Shown: positions 43,812-59,311, counted from the stretch's first letter. The stretch: DNA of 64,000 nucleotides from Isoetes taiwanensis (GCA_021234155.1 JAJEKV010000160.1:847196-911195); one strand, 5' to 3'. Translations and numbers: made by a program. The notes: generated from the letters alone by a model not told the origin.

Positions 43812-44508
43812 GTGATACATCTCTTACTCTACATTTGGCCAAATGTAGGACACCCTAGCTTTTTTTTACCGTGCACTACCTCGAGTAACTATAAATTCTA
43901 TAAGAACGGTGCTATACTTGGAGGAGCTTCTTATGTAGATGATTCTAGCATAGACTGTGTTGATCATGGGGGTGCAAAGCTGGACTGTACCGCTTGCACA
44001 CACAGAGAAAATTCTGCAGCAGTAAGCAACCATATATAAATTTAAAATTTTCTACAATGCAGTAAATTTAGAGTTCCTAACATTAGTATTTGCATATTTC
44101 ACAACATAGGAAGATGGTGGAGCTGTTTTCCTCACTTATGAATCTAATGGAGCAGTTGGAACTTTCAGGAACATCGTCTTCTTGAACAACATAGCTGGAG
44201 TAAGAATCATCTAACCTCCTTCTTCAATTATACATAATTGTAAGTTATTATTCACATATTCCATGTTTTTTCTGCAGAAATATGGTGGGGATATTGCAAC
44301 ACAATTAGGAAAGTATGAATCCAGAGGAACTCAATTATCAGCTTACCAATCCAAATTCTCTGATAGCTCTGCTCCTGTAAGATCCTTCAACTTGAACTTA
44401 TAGTCTCATATGTCAGAACGTCTGAATTGACTTGTTCGTTTTACATATACAGAGAGGTATTCTATTGCAATTAAGTGATTCTCAGATTAGGAAGCACCTG
44501 TGCAGATG
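43812..44508 (+). pseudogene. Right-handed beta-helix (Pmp-like) gene fragment, four exons
   Basis: Clear splicing in one frame: exon ending at 44021 (YKNGAILGGASYVDDSS, then a Cys-rich loop), 44111-44198 (EDGGAVFLTYESNGAVGTFR with FLNNIAG), 44278-44376 (KYGGDIATQLGKYES) and 44453-44511 (RGILLQLSDSQIRKHL, stop TGA). All introns have GT and AG ends. N-x-A-x-x-G-G-A and F-L-N-N repeats are typical of polymorphic-outer-membrane-like right-handed beta-helix proteins, which are extracellular or surface proteins in algae and bryophytes. A signal peptide or the gene start is not seen. It is a short 3' fragment, probably non-functional, unless upstream exons lie elsewhere. Confidence 0.5.
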
Positions 44509-44511
44509 AAC

Positions 44512-47458
44512 GTTGTTGCTCAGTTTCTGCAATACGCGCGAGCAATCGATCCTTAAGACAGAAATGGACAGACTCCACTAGTAGCTTCTCCACTGGATGA
44601 AGCCAACAATAAGCATCTCCCACATTCCATAGCCATGTAGGCATTCTGATATTGGGTTCTTTCCAAATCTATTTCTACACTATATTGGAACCATTGAGTA
44701 GATAGTCAATTAATTTTAAATGCAATGCGTAGTTACATTATAGGTGGTTGAGTCACTCTTCCTAGTATCAGTTATAACATAAGCCCATACTGAAAGCACC
44801 TATGCTTTGCAGGATAAAGTGGTCTATGCGTTTAAATGCAGCATTAAGTCGTCTTCCTTAGATCTTGATATTCAAAATAAATAAATCCCCTGAAGGTAGC
44901 AAGCATTTGTGATTTGCGAGAAGTGTCGATCATTGGCTCACATGTATTGAGCAGATGATAAAGATATACAGTATGAATGGATAGATTTCCAGCTAGTGAA
45001 AGGGAGGGCCATAAAACATAATGAATGGAACTATGAAGTTGGAGTGCGTTTTGAAGCAAATTAGCCTTTCAAACCAGCCAACCTGCAACAATTAATGGTT
45101 TAGTAGATGATTTTGAATTGCATGTGTTGTTTAACTCTTCTTCAGACAGATCACATTGCATGAACATGTGCTCCAAAGTGTGGTGCGGCTTCTTAAACAA
45201 GACGTAGGATATAATGCCATTTATTTCCGTGGTTTGTAGTATTTTAGAAAAGCCTTATAGCTAAGGTTATAGTTATATCATAGAATATAAGAAGTAAATT
45301 GTTACTCCTAGGCAAGCAAAATGATTACGATTTCTTTGTCATATGTTTGATATCGCCAAGTTCTAAACAACCACATTGGCTTGAAGAAAATGCTAGGAAC
45401 AAAAAACATAGACTCATGGTACAAGCCTTGGCAAAGAAAATGATTATGGGTCATTCATTAAGAAGTAGTTTTACATAGCTAAGGGATTATTTTAAACACT
45501 TTATTTAAATCGGTGCCTTTAAATACAATTATGATGGTTATGATATATGGAGTAAGAATAAATAAAGTTATCTAGCTAATAATTAGTGTACCTTATAGAT
45601 TGTAAGGGCCTCTTGGATTACATTTTGATATGCTTAGATTTTGGGCATAATGTGGGTTCAAATCCCACATGTTCAAGATCGTCTTCCACGCCATTCAAAA
45701 TTGAGAGATATACTCTACCATAAAATGTCGGACATTAATAATGGATTCAACCTGCTATAGTTTTAGAACCAAACAAATGTTTGCACACTCGGATGTCTCA
45801 TTTTTGATGTCCCTTTTGTCCCCCAATTTAGTACTAAAATAATAAAAGGTTTTGGAAATCTTGGAGGCAATTTCAAATTTCATAGAAAACAAAAATAACA
45901 ATAAAAATTCGAATTCCTTGAATCTTGGAGAACTGGGCTACAGTGCGTGCATGTGTTGAGCCCCGATAAAGAAAACTAAAAGATCAACGAAATCATCATT
46001 CTTGCTTCTCGTCTTTCGATATGTTCAAGGTTTGAATGGCATCAATGTATTGTCCTATTTGCAAGATTCAATTTGTGAGTTATTAGCGTATTTGAATGCC
46101 TTGCCTTATGAGTTATGACTTGGGCATGGAAATAGCATTCCACTGATATGTTTGAGTCCAGTTTTTTGGGTTGCCCCTAAGGGGGAAAACCCTCATCCAT
46201 GTGGGTTTGTGGCATATTCCAAGTATATGTCAGTATATGCTTGAAATATGCCAATAGTTGCTCCAAACCCATTATTGGCTATAAACTGGCGGTCAATTAT
46301 GTTGCTAGAAGTCATTCTGGAAGCTAAAGGTTAGGATGGATAGATAGATATTATTTTAATGTCCACGGAGATCCTGTGTGATTTCTTGAGGGATATGACT
46401 GTGATTAGGCTGTTTACTGAGAACTAACAGTGGTATCAAAGCAAGTAGATATGCTCACTAAGGTGCTGATGGAATTTAAACTAGTGTCAAGCACAAGTAG
46501 GTACATGCTGAGGAAGAATTGTAAGGATAAGGATGCAGCCTGTATATAAGATTATTAGATGATAATGTGGCATTGGAGTTGCCAAAGGCTGCAGGCATTT
46601 GAGCTATTGATCAGAGAAATAAGAAGGAGTTCAATCTGCGAGAGGTAAATTGCGTAGACTTGAATTGGCATTGTCTCGAATGCAGTCTTACAGTTTGGAA
46701 TGGAGATCTTGAGGGATATGACCGTGATTAGGTTGCTAGTTATCTTACTAAAAATTAACATGTAAGATACAGTTGTTCTAAGACTAGTGTATCACCTTTA
46801 GACCAGACACCGTTTAGATCGAGTACTTTGCTCTTAGCAGGAACGTTCTGCGTTTTAGGGGAAGTGTTTTGCTAATTGCCAAGAAGTTCGATGGAATCGT
46901 AGAGCAAGCGCCAATTATAAAGTGCAATTGTCTTATGGTTGATGCTTAATTAGCAGGTAAATCCCCGAATGAAACATGGCTCTTATTATTTCTTGGTGTG
47001 CGTTGTTAAGATGGTTTAGTTGTTCCTTTGTTTTGTTGCTAGACCCCATTATGGCTAGAGATGAAATGCAGATTTGTTTGGGGATGTAGGGCAACATTAA
47101 CAAGAGAATAATGTTGATTTAATTCTTCTTATTTTTTTGCTTTTTGTTTCCTTGTCTTGGACGACGGGACGTAGGCTTCCTCCATCGCCTTGATCTATTT
47201 GTTAGTCATTGGGCCATTGGTTTGGGACTTGTTTGCTCGCCATAGATGGTGTAGATTTTTTTGGGGGCAATAATTGAGGGCATCCATAAAACTGGCCGGC
47301 CCATAGGTTTTATGGTTTTCTTAAGAAGCCATATAAGGTGAACTTGAGCAATAAGAAACCTTAAATTGTGTAGTGTTCATGCCTAAATCGATCAAATCTC
47401 AACTAACACTTTTTTTTTACTTCCTTTTAAGTGCAAATGTTATGCTTCGAAATTATTA
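44512..47458. other. Intergenic stretch with no supported gene
   Basis: Small frames only. It holds a T-arm-like GGTTCAAATCC at 45648, a 19-bp-arm hairpin at 46211-46252, and at 46430 TGGTATCAAAGC, one mismatch from the initiator tRNA-Met primer site. That last site is preceded by a segment (GAGGGATATGACTGTGATTA) repeated at 46713, which suggests remains of an LTR element. Confidence 0.4.
46211..46252. repeat. Hairpin-forming inverted repeat
   Basis: GGCATATTCCAAGTATATG (46211-46229) pairs with TATATGCTTGAAATATGCC (46234-46252) with two or so mismatches over a 4-base loop. Confidence 0.7.
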
Positions 47459-47972
47459 ATGATGACTAGTGGCCGTCCCACACATGATCTAAAAAAAAGG
47501 CGCCAAAATTCAGCAAGTAATGTACCGGTCCTGGCCCCTTACAATCCAGTATACATATTTTTGCATGTACGTATGAGGCATGCATGCAGCATGCACGTAA
47601 GCAATGGTTTGCTTCTTTGGCAAAGGGTTTACAAAAGGGCATTTGCTCGAAGGAGGCTATGGCGAATTGGTGCGCGATTTCTTGATTTCCTTGATCCCTG
47701 GCCAAGCCCATCTCCATTGGTTCTATATTTGTTTGATCCGATTTTGCCACATTTTAAGATTTCGCAACTCAGTGTACTTAAAAAGGACATTGAAAATACT
47801 CCAGTTTTGTTCCCAAGGTTTTTGCAGAATAAGTTAGGAATCTCAAAGATGCTACCGCTTGTGCCTCTTTGTGTAGAATGTGTGCTGCTCTGATGTTTGA
47901 TACGCACAAGGATATGTGGTTTTTAAGCATACCCTCGCCTTCTACTGTTGATAGCATGTTGCTATTTTGCAG
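47459..47972. other. Open stretches upstream of the helicase fragment, not recognised
   Basis: Both strands are open here for 90-140 codons. The plus frame (47459-47893) has no known domain. A contribution to the helicase pseudogene is possible but not supported by matching residues. Confidence 0.25.
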
Positions 47973-48464
47973 CTTGGAATAAGAGCTGCTGGACTAGGCC
48001 TCACCTTGACCGCTGCAAGCACGATCATATTTGCAGAAATGTCTTGGATGCTAGGAGACCTTGTTCAGGCTAGCCTTGGATGCCAGGAGACCTTGTTCAG
48101 GTTATGTATCACCACGTCATCAGCATGATTAATTTGTCTTTATTGTCAAAATATTTACACATGTCAATGTCTATTATCTCCATGCCTGTTGCACTATTGA
48201 TGACATTATTTGGTATGTACTTGCTCTCCACATGACACAAAAGCATAGTAAATATGTTTCTGATTGATTATATTCGGCTTGTACAGGGATGCAGTTCATC
48301 ATAAACTCGAAAATCTCAGCCAGGTCTGCCCTTCCAATTTTCTTGTTTCTCCTACTTTTTCCTTCCTAATATGGTATATCATTCAGGTACTATGGTATAT
48401 CATTCAGGTACTGGATGGTAGAGAAGCTGCATTGCATGTGGAATGTAGTCATATAATTGGCTAG
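47973..48464 (+). pseudogene. SMARCAL1/ZRANB3-like SNF2 helicase, C-terminal gene fragment
   Basis: Three exons follow CAG or AG acceptors. 47973-48075 reads IRAAGLGLTLTAASTIIFAE and MSWMLGDLVQA, which is helicase motif V and the lead to motif VI of SMARCAL1-type annealing helicases (normally followed by E-D-R-A-H-R-I-G-Q). 48287-48322 reads DAVHHKLENLSQ. 48408-48464 reads VLDGREAALHVE and a stop. The latter two match the conserved D-x-x-x-x-K-L-(D/E)-x-L-x-x-(V/M)-L-D-G region. Motif VI is missing. A 30-bp direct duplication (TTGGATGC-AGGAGACCTTG) sits exactly there at 48036-48100. Family members rewind DNA at stalled forks. This copy cannot be functional. Confidence 0.7.
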
Positions 48465-49254
48465 GATTATTTGTATTTTATTGTGCAGTATATAAGGGAA
48501 TCTTTTGTCCTACCTATATTTAATTAAGAAAATAGTTGGAGGAATAAAAACACAGCAAAGGCGCACTGTGCAATGGTTATGCAGAGGATAGTCTTGCAAT
48601 TCCATCATATTAAAGTTGTGTTGGAGTCTAGACGTCAACAATGCATCTTTAACAAATGTCGATTTTTTGCAAAACTTTAGAAAGGCATTAATAAGTTTTG
48701 CATAGAGCATAGACCATAGAGCAAATATAGTGCATAGAGCAAAGGCAAGAGATTATAAATTTCTATGATTCTTTATCATTTACGTATGCGTGCAGAAACT
48801 CAATGGTAAATTTACTGCCACATTCAAATGCATAAACTGTAATTCTCACACGTATTGGTACCTATGGGCTTATGCATAAATGCTTGCATGGAGTATTATA
48901 AATTTCACTTCGGTTTAGAGGCAACTCTGTTGCGTCAGCGACTTGTACAACGATTGCAAATTTGAAGTAAATGCTTGACCTTGTGGCACATACCTGTTTG
49001 GATGAAGGCAAACAAATGGACTCCATTTAGCATTTTCAAGAAGAATATCATTTTTCTATTCATTAAGACAACTAGCATTGCTCTTATCCCCAATCCACCA
49101 TTAAACACATAGCCACATCGTTGTTTTTGGAACATGACTTTTAAGATGTATGCATATATATAATCTTATGCAACTTTTAACGCAGGAGGCATAAGTTCTT
49201 CCTTTTTTGGTCCAATCCTATTGCCATTAGATCAAGGACTCTCTCCAAAACCAT
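48465..49254. other. Intergenic, downstream of phosphoglucomutase
   Basis: AT-rich, no supported gene. It should contain the 3' UTR of the phosphoglucomutase gene. Confidence 0.5.
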
Positions 49255-52798
<3,544 letters not shown>

Positions 52799-53140
52799 TC
52801 TAAAAAAAAACTATTTAGAGTTAACGGTTAACATATTCAGCTTGCGATTATGATTCAACTCCAATTGCAGAAATGAAAAAGATTAATGAGCACTTGGATC
52901 TGATGCACATGAACCGACGAAGTAAGAAGCAGGCAAAGAAGAATGTGCACAAGATGAGAACGTCCACAACCATAATGATTTGAGTACTTAAGCACTAAAT
53001 GTAAAGAACTGAATAGTCGACCAGACTAAAATGCAAGGAAGGACATGTATCCTTCTTTTTCTCCAGCAAGAATAATGAGATTGACCTGACGACGTCACAG
53101 GCTGGAAAGAAGATTGACGGATCTACTTGCCGTGTAGAAG
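52799..53140 (-). promoter_or_regulatory. Upstream region of phosphoglucomutase (5' UTR and core promoter)
   Basis: Directly upstream of the PGM ATG. It contains no ORF. An intron in the 5' UTR is possible. No clear TATA box could be fixed. Confidence 0.4.
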
Positions 53141-53960
53141 CTACTTACTTGTAAGAACAGATGGAAATCCAAACTCCGGGATCCCACCTAGTAGGTTTCC
53201 CAATGACAAAAAGGGAGTGGGTTTGTTGGTTTTTTAGGGTGGAAAAACAGTGGGCCGTAGGATTGATGTTTTTTTTTTTGCAATGGTCTTTATCTATCTG
53301 ACGGTTCCATGTGAAGGCGACAAAAATAGAAGTCTGATAGCCTGATAGGGGGCCTGCCTGGCCGGAAACTGTTCGATGGGCCAAGGGGAATCGGCAGAAC
53401 TGGAATTCGGCAGGTTTATTGAATTGGCAGCTATAAATCAGCAAGAATCGGCAGTTCAGAAGTTCAAAATTGATACCACGAATTGTTTCTGGCTCAGGGC
53501 TTTGATTTCGGTGCAGATAATAGCTTGTTACAGTGACATCTTGTTTTGAGTGGGCTTTTGGAGCTGGCCGGTTTGAGGTGCTTGTGGAGCTCGACGATTT
53601 AAGAGAGCTATGGCGGTTCAGCATTCTACAACCTGCTCGGTTCCCTTTGTTTTTGTGGTTTATGTTTTTTGGGATTGTTTCTGTGCTTCTGGAACACCGG
53701 GAACGAAGCTTTTTTTCTCGTTTTAGCTTTGTTCTGGGAACAGGGCTTCTGATGAACAGATCTGTGCGCCGCTTCTCTGGATTGCAGGCTGCTTTTATAC
53801 AGTAGTATACACAGAAGAGCAGGAGACCCTGTTTCTTGCTTTATTTGGATGCTCTGTTGCCACGCGTACGGCCATAGCTTTTTGTTGGGATTCAATGGTT
53901 GAGTCAATCAACGGCTGTTATTTTATTTTATTTTTTTAATAAAGGACGATTAGAGTAAGG
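53141..53960. other. Intergenic, no supported gene
   Basis: Open frames on both strands (53145-53624 minus, 53533-53805 plus, 53626-53907 minus) overlap each other and lack domains. I treat them as chance. Confidence 0.4.
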
Positions 53961-53965
53961 ATTTT

Positions 53966-54757
53966 TTTTTTTGAATTTTAAGTGTTTCTAACTTCACAAA
54001 ATGCCCTTAAGATTTAACCAAATTAATGAAATGCCCTTGCACAACATAACGTCAATTTTTTACAAATGTGAATGGTGTAAAATTCAGTAATACCCTTATA
54101 ACAAATCAAATGCCTTGATAGAATCTCACAAAATGAGTCCAAAACATACACAAATCTCACATAATGAGTCTTCAAGCACAATAATCACCATGGACACATT
54201 GCCAATTAGATAGGTGCTCTGCACGTCCGTGAATTATGGTCCCTTCCCTTGCATCTACCACAACGATGAATATTGCTACCCAAATATTGCTGCCCAAGAA
54301 TCCCAAGAATCGCTGCCCAAATATGCAGCAAAAGCGACCTGTTTTTTCAGAGCATGGACTCGTATGATGCTTCTAGAAGATTCGTTGAAGCAAAGGCATG
54401 GATTCGTTGAAGCAACCCTAAAGCCCTGCAGCAATTTTGAAGCAGTTCCGATGGCTTCAAGGCAATTCCGATGCCTTAGAATTGGATTTCGATGCTTGCA
54501 AATTGGGATTTCGGTGCTAACGGTGCTTTTGCTTTCGGAAAACCTGCATCTAAAATAGGCGATGATCCAAAAAGAGTGCCAAAAAAATCCGTTGTAGAAG
54601 GGCATTATGTTAAATACCAAAAACTGAAGGGCATTGTGTAAAAGTTCAAATTCTACAGCAGGATGTACGTTGACCAAGGGCATTTGGTGAAATAATAAAA
54701 ACTCAGGGGCATCTGGTGAAATTCAGCAAAACATAAGGGCATTTTGTAGTTTTTCCC
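53966..54757. mobile_element. Mutator-like non-autonomous element, copy A (left end missing)
   Basis: Matches copies B-D from the internal TTTTTTTTGAATTTTAAGTG onward but lacks the first 200 or so bases, including the left terminal repeat. It ends with GTAGTTTTTCCC at 54757. A 41-base spacer (TTGCCACGTATGCTTATCG...) separates it from copy B. Confidence 0.85.
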
Positions 54758-54798
54758 TTGCCACGTATGCTTATCGAAGACACCATACTATATTTTTA

Positions 54799-55813
54799 GG
54801 GAAAAACTACAAAATGCCCTTATGTTTTGCTGAATTTCACCAGATGCCCCTGAGTTTTTATTATTTCACCAAATGCCCTTGGTCAACATACAATGTATTT
54901 TGTATTTTTAAAAATTATTCAAATACCCTTAAGATTTACGTTAATTCTTCAAATGCCCTTATGTTTCTTCCAAATTCCTAAAATGCCCTTCACTCTTATA
55001 ACGTGTGTTTTTTTTTTGAATTTTAAGTGTTTCTAACTTCACAAAATGCCCTTAAGATTTAACCAAATTAATGAAATGCCCTTGCACAACATAACGTCAA
55101 TTTTTTACAAATGTGAATGCTGTAAAATTCAGTAATACCCTTAAGTTTTAGCATAACAAATCAAATGCCTTGATAGAATCTCACATAATGAGTCCAAAAC
55201 ATACATAAATCTCACATAATGAGTCTTCAAGCACAATAATCACCATGGACACATTGCCAATTAGATAGGTGCTCTGCACGTCCGTGAATTATGGTCCCTT
55301 CCCTTGCATCTACCACAACGATGAATATTGCTACCCAAATATTATTGCCCAAGAATCCCAAGAATCATTTGCCCAAATATGCAGCAAAAGCGACCTGTTT
55401 TTTCAGAGCATGGACTCGTATGATGCTTCTAGAAGATTCGTTGAAGCAAAGGCATGGATTCGTTGAAGCAACCCTAAAGCCCTGCAGCAATTTTGAAGCA
55501 GTTCCGATGGCTTCAAGGCAATTCCGATGCCTTAGAATTGGATTTCGATGCTTGCAAATTGGGATTTCGGTGCTAACGGTGCTTTTGCTTTCGGAAAACC
55601 TGCATGTAAAATAGGCGATGATCCAAAAAGAGTGCCAAAAAAATCCGTTGTAGAAGGGCATTATGTTAAATACCAAAAACTGAAGGGCATTGTGTAAAAG
55701 TTCAAATTCTACAGCAGGATGTACGTTGACCAAGGGCATTTGGTGAAATAATAAAAACTCAGGGGCATCTGGTGAAATTCAGCAAAACATAAGGGCATTT
55801 TGTAGTTTTTCCC
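54799..55813. mobile_element. Mutator-like non-autonomous element, copy B
   Basis: A complete 1015-bp element from GGGAAAAACTAC to GTAGTTTTTCCC. The terminal inverted repeats are about 92 bp. Inside them and further in, the motif AAATGCCCTTA (or its inverse) recurs about ten times on the left and five on the right. No coding capacity is likely. It is followed by the same spacer as copy A. Confidence 0.9.
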
Positions 55814-55858
55814 TTGCCACGTATGCTTATCGAAGACACCATACTATATTTTTAGTTT

Positions 55859-56877
55859 GGGAAAAACTACAAAATGCCCTTATGTTTTGCTGAATTTCAC
55901 CAGATGCCCCTGAGTTTTTATTATTTCACCAAATGCCCTTGGTCAACATACAATGTATTTTGTATTTTTAAAAATTATTCAAATACCCTTAAGATTTACG
56001 TTAATTCTTCAAATGCCCTTATGTTTCTTCCAAATTCCTAAAATGCCCTTCACTCTTATAACGTGTGTTTTTTTTTTGAATTTTAAGTGTTTCTAACTTC
56101 ACAAAATGCCCTTAAGATTTAACCAAATTAATGAAATGCCCTTGCACAACATAACGTCAATTTTTTACAAATGTGAATGCTGTAAAATTCAGTAATACCC
56201 TTAAGTTTTAGCATAACAAATCAAATGCCTTGATAGAATCTCACATAATGAGTCCAAAACATACATAAATCTCACATAATGAGTCTTCAAGCACAATAAT
56301 CACCATGGACACATTGCCAATTAGATAGGTGCTCTGCACGTCCGTGAATTATGGTCCCTTCCCTTGCATCTACCACAACGATGAATATTGCTACCCAAAT
56401 ATTCTTTGCCCAAGAATCCCAAGAATCATTTGCCCAAATATGCGACAAAAGCGACTGTTTTTTGAGCATGGACATGGACTCGTATGATGCTTCTAGAAGA
56501 TTCGTTGAAGCAAAGGCATGGATTCGTTGAAGCAACCCTAAAGCCCTGCAGCAATTTTGAAGCAGTTCCGATGGCTTCAAGGCAATTCCGATGCCTTAGA
56601 ATTGGATTTCGATGCTTGCAAATTGGGATTTCGGTGCTAACGGTGCTTTTGCTTTCGGAAAACCTGCATGTAAAATAGGCGATGATCCAAAAAGAGCGCC
56701 AAAAAAATCCGTTGTAGAAGGGCATTATGTTAAATACCAAAAACTGAAGGGCATTGTGTAAAAGTTCAAATTCTACAGCAGGATGTACGTTGACCAAGGG
56801 CATTTGGTGAAATAATAAAAACTCAGGGGCATCTGGTGAAATTCAGCAAAACATAAGGGCATTTTGTAGTTTTTCCC
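55859..56877. mobile_element. Mutator-like non-autonomous element, copy C
   Basis: A complete 1019-bp element. The right flank TATTTTTA equals the 8 bases before copy B, so B, spacer and C together replaced one target site. That implies tandem duplication after one insertion rather than three insertions. Confidence 0.9.
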
Positions 56878-57058
56878 TATTTTTAATGTCCACTAAGGAC
56901 CAACTATCCCATTTCTTTTCTACATTAGCAAAAGCTCCGTTTTGCTTGATGCATCATCCTTGAGCCACGTGTTGAGGACGTAAAGGATGGCTGGGCCCAA
57001 TCCAGCCGTCTCATCCAATGGCAGAGCGACACGTGTCGCTGTTTCAAAGTCTGAAACG

Positions 57059-58030
57059 TAGATACTCTAAGATTTCATCAACATTTTTTTAGATTCCCTT
57101 AGATTTTATGAAGATTCCCTTAGATCCCCCACATTTTAAGAGATTCCCTTAGGTTTGTAAATATTTTCCTAGATTCTCTTATATTTTATGAGATTTTCTT
57201 AGATTCCGTTACATTCTCCTGGATTCCTTTACATTCTAGAACTTTTTTGAACATTCTAAGAGTTTTAGCATGTTTAAGAAATTTAATGCGTCCTACGGTG
57301 CATGTTCGAGTTCTAGCATGTTCCTACATTCTCTTCTACCAAGGTTCTCTTAGAGGTTTCATGGAGATTCCTCTAAATTTTATAAGATTCCCTCTAGATT
57401 CCATTAGATTTCCATAGATTTTCTAAGATTCTATGAAAATCCCTTTAGATCCCCTTAGATTCCATTAGATCTCTTTAGATTTTATGAGATTCCCTAGGTT
57501 CCCTTATATTATATGAGATTCAAAGAGATTCTATAAAGATTCCCTTAGATACTCTAAGATTTCATCAACATTTTCTTAGATTCCCTTAGATTTTATGAAG
57601 ATTCCCTTAGATCCCCCACATTTTAAGAGATTCCCTTAGGCTTGTAAATATTTTCCTAGATTCTCTTATATTTTATGAATTCTTAGATTCCGTTACATTC
57701 TCCTGGGTTCCTTTACATTCTAGAACTTTTTTGAACATTCTAAGACTTTTTGGAACATTCTGAGACTTTCAAAATATCGTAGAACTTTCTGGAAGTATTT
57801 CTCTAGATTCTCTTACATTCCCATAGATTCCCCTATATTCTAGAACATTCTAGAACTTATTAGAACAATTTGGAACTTTCTGGAAGAATTTTCTTAGATT
57901 CCCCCCAGATTCTCTTATGTTCTAGAACTTTCTAGAATATTTTAGAACTTTCTAGAAGATTCTAGAACTTTCTAGAGCCTTCCAGAACATTCTAGAACTC
58001 TTTTGAACTATCTAGAATGTTATACTCTAT
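57059..58030. repeat. Degenerate AGATTCCCTTAGATT / TTCTAGAACATTC array
   Basis: About 970 bases of short imperfect repeats. The first part is built on TTAGATTCCCTTAGATTTTA, the end on TTCTAGAACTTTCTAGAACA. A longer direct duplication of about 205 bp lies inside (57059-57263 and 57550-57751). No coding function. Confidence 0.85.
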
Positions 58031-58080
58031 TTTATCTTAATTAAAATATTACCCTTAAGTATATTTGAAACATAAATTAT

Positions 58081-58150
58081 TTGTGAAATTAATGCCTGGT
58101 CTGGGGGGTTGAGGGCTTAATGACCAGGGTTCAAATCCCAGGGATGAGCA
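58081..58150 (+). repeat. Possible SINE-like or tRNA-related sequence
   Basis: GGTTCAAATCCCAG at 58129 resembles a pol III B-box, with TGGTCTGGGGGG about 40 bases upstream as a weak A-box. No ends found. Confidence 0.2.
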
Positions 58151-58229
58151 TTCAACGTGGGCCGTAGGATCTTGGACCCGATCAAGGGTCGAGATCTCAT
58201 TACATGACAATAATTAAAGCAACATGAGC

Positions 58230-58560
58230 ATAGGATCTATTATATATAATTCCCAAAGTCATGTGCACCGTAGGATATGTGCCAAGCCATGTGAGCCGTA
58301 AGACCCTCGATCGACGATCAAGATCAAGAACAATCTGGACCGCAGGATCTATTACATATAATTCCTAAAGCTATGTGCACTGTAGGATGTGTCCCAAAGC
58401 AGCGTGAGCCGTAGGATCTCGGACCGACGATCAGGATCAAATCAACCTAGACCATAGGATCGCTTACATATAATCGACAAACAAACTCCCAAGCCATCTG
58501 GGCCGCACGATACCTCCCAAAGCCACGTGAGCCGTAGGATCTCGGATCAACGGCTGGATT
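58230..58560. repeat. About 120-bp tandem repeats with GTGAGCCGTAGGATCTCGGA
   Basis: Nearly three units, each with TACATATAAT, then AAGCCATGTG-ACCGTAGGAT, then GAGCCGTAGGATCTCGGACC and GACGATCAGGATCAA, with 10-20 percent divergence by eye. Confidence 0.7.
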
Positions 58561-59311
58561 CAGGAGGACAAACATAAGAACATATATATGTTATGATATA
58601 CGACAAGAGAACTAAGAACATCATAATGATAAAAGAACTTTAGCTAAAAGTACCTGAAATGGCAAAAGCTTCATATGTTTTGCAACATATTGCATCCTTC
58701 TCCTTATCATAACACATCCATAACCACGTCTTCAACCATTTGTACTGGACCACTAGTTTTTCATGCCATTATCTTCACCCTCACTCGCATCTTCATCGGG
58801 TTTAGGATTTCCTTCACCATCTTTTTACTTCACCTTCTTGAACATATCTAATATATTAGGACCAAGAAGGCCTGTGGTTTTCCTCTTTCTTGTCTCTTTC
58901 TTCATGACTACAAATCTGGTTGGTGAAAAAATGCAAAATTAGAACATTCTATACACAATAATATACAAAAAAACTATCAGGAACATTCTATAATAACATC
59001 TAACATATTAACTAACATATTTATCTCTTTTACTCCAGAGATGGTTAGAGGATCAGATAGAACTCTTGGAAAACAAATTACAGTTTATAAAGCAGGGCAA
59101 AGCATTCAAGGGAAAATAGCATTCATACTGCTCTACAGGGAAATGGCACCAAATAGACAAAAATAAAAACAAGATGTGACTTCTGTAGAAATGCAACAAG
59201 TTCTGATGACACAACATTAATCTTTGTTTTGTAAAAGTGTAGAAACACAATGTAAACACATGCTTATTACTAAAAATGGTCATATCTACATACTAAATGC
59301 TATATGCTTAT
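58561..59311. other. AT-rich intergenic stretch
   Basis: No supported gene; the only frame (59053-59283 minus) has no domain. Confidence 0.4.

Larger units (their letters stand above)
29050..44080. mobile_element. Element I, copy 2, interrupted by three other elements
   Basis: Matches copy 1 at 8378-13816 over 29975-35784 and 43393-44080. It extends further left than copy 1, to the LTR insertion at 29050 and, after undoing that insertion, into 22929-23730. It is broken by a 1025-bp repeat insertion (31618-32642) and by Element II (35785-43392). Copy 1 preserves the empty sites for both. Copy 2 continues beyond 44080 into beta-helix exons. Confidence 0.75.

Noticed and set aside
8378-44080. 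Copy 2 of Element I as a mere assembly duplicate of copy 1
   Set aside because: The copies carry different insertions, a 30-bp indel and different borders, so they are separate loci, although their exact base differences are uncertain.
45640-45690. tRNA gene suggested by GGGTTCAAATCCCAC
   Set aside because: Only a T-arm-like piece; no acceptor stem, D-arm or anticodon arm can be built around it.
53145-53907. Host gene upstream of PGM
   Set aside because: Three overlapping frames on both strands, no splice-consistent structure and no known motif.
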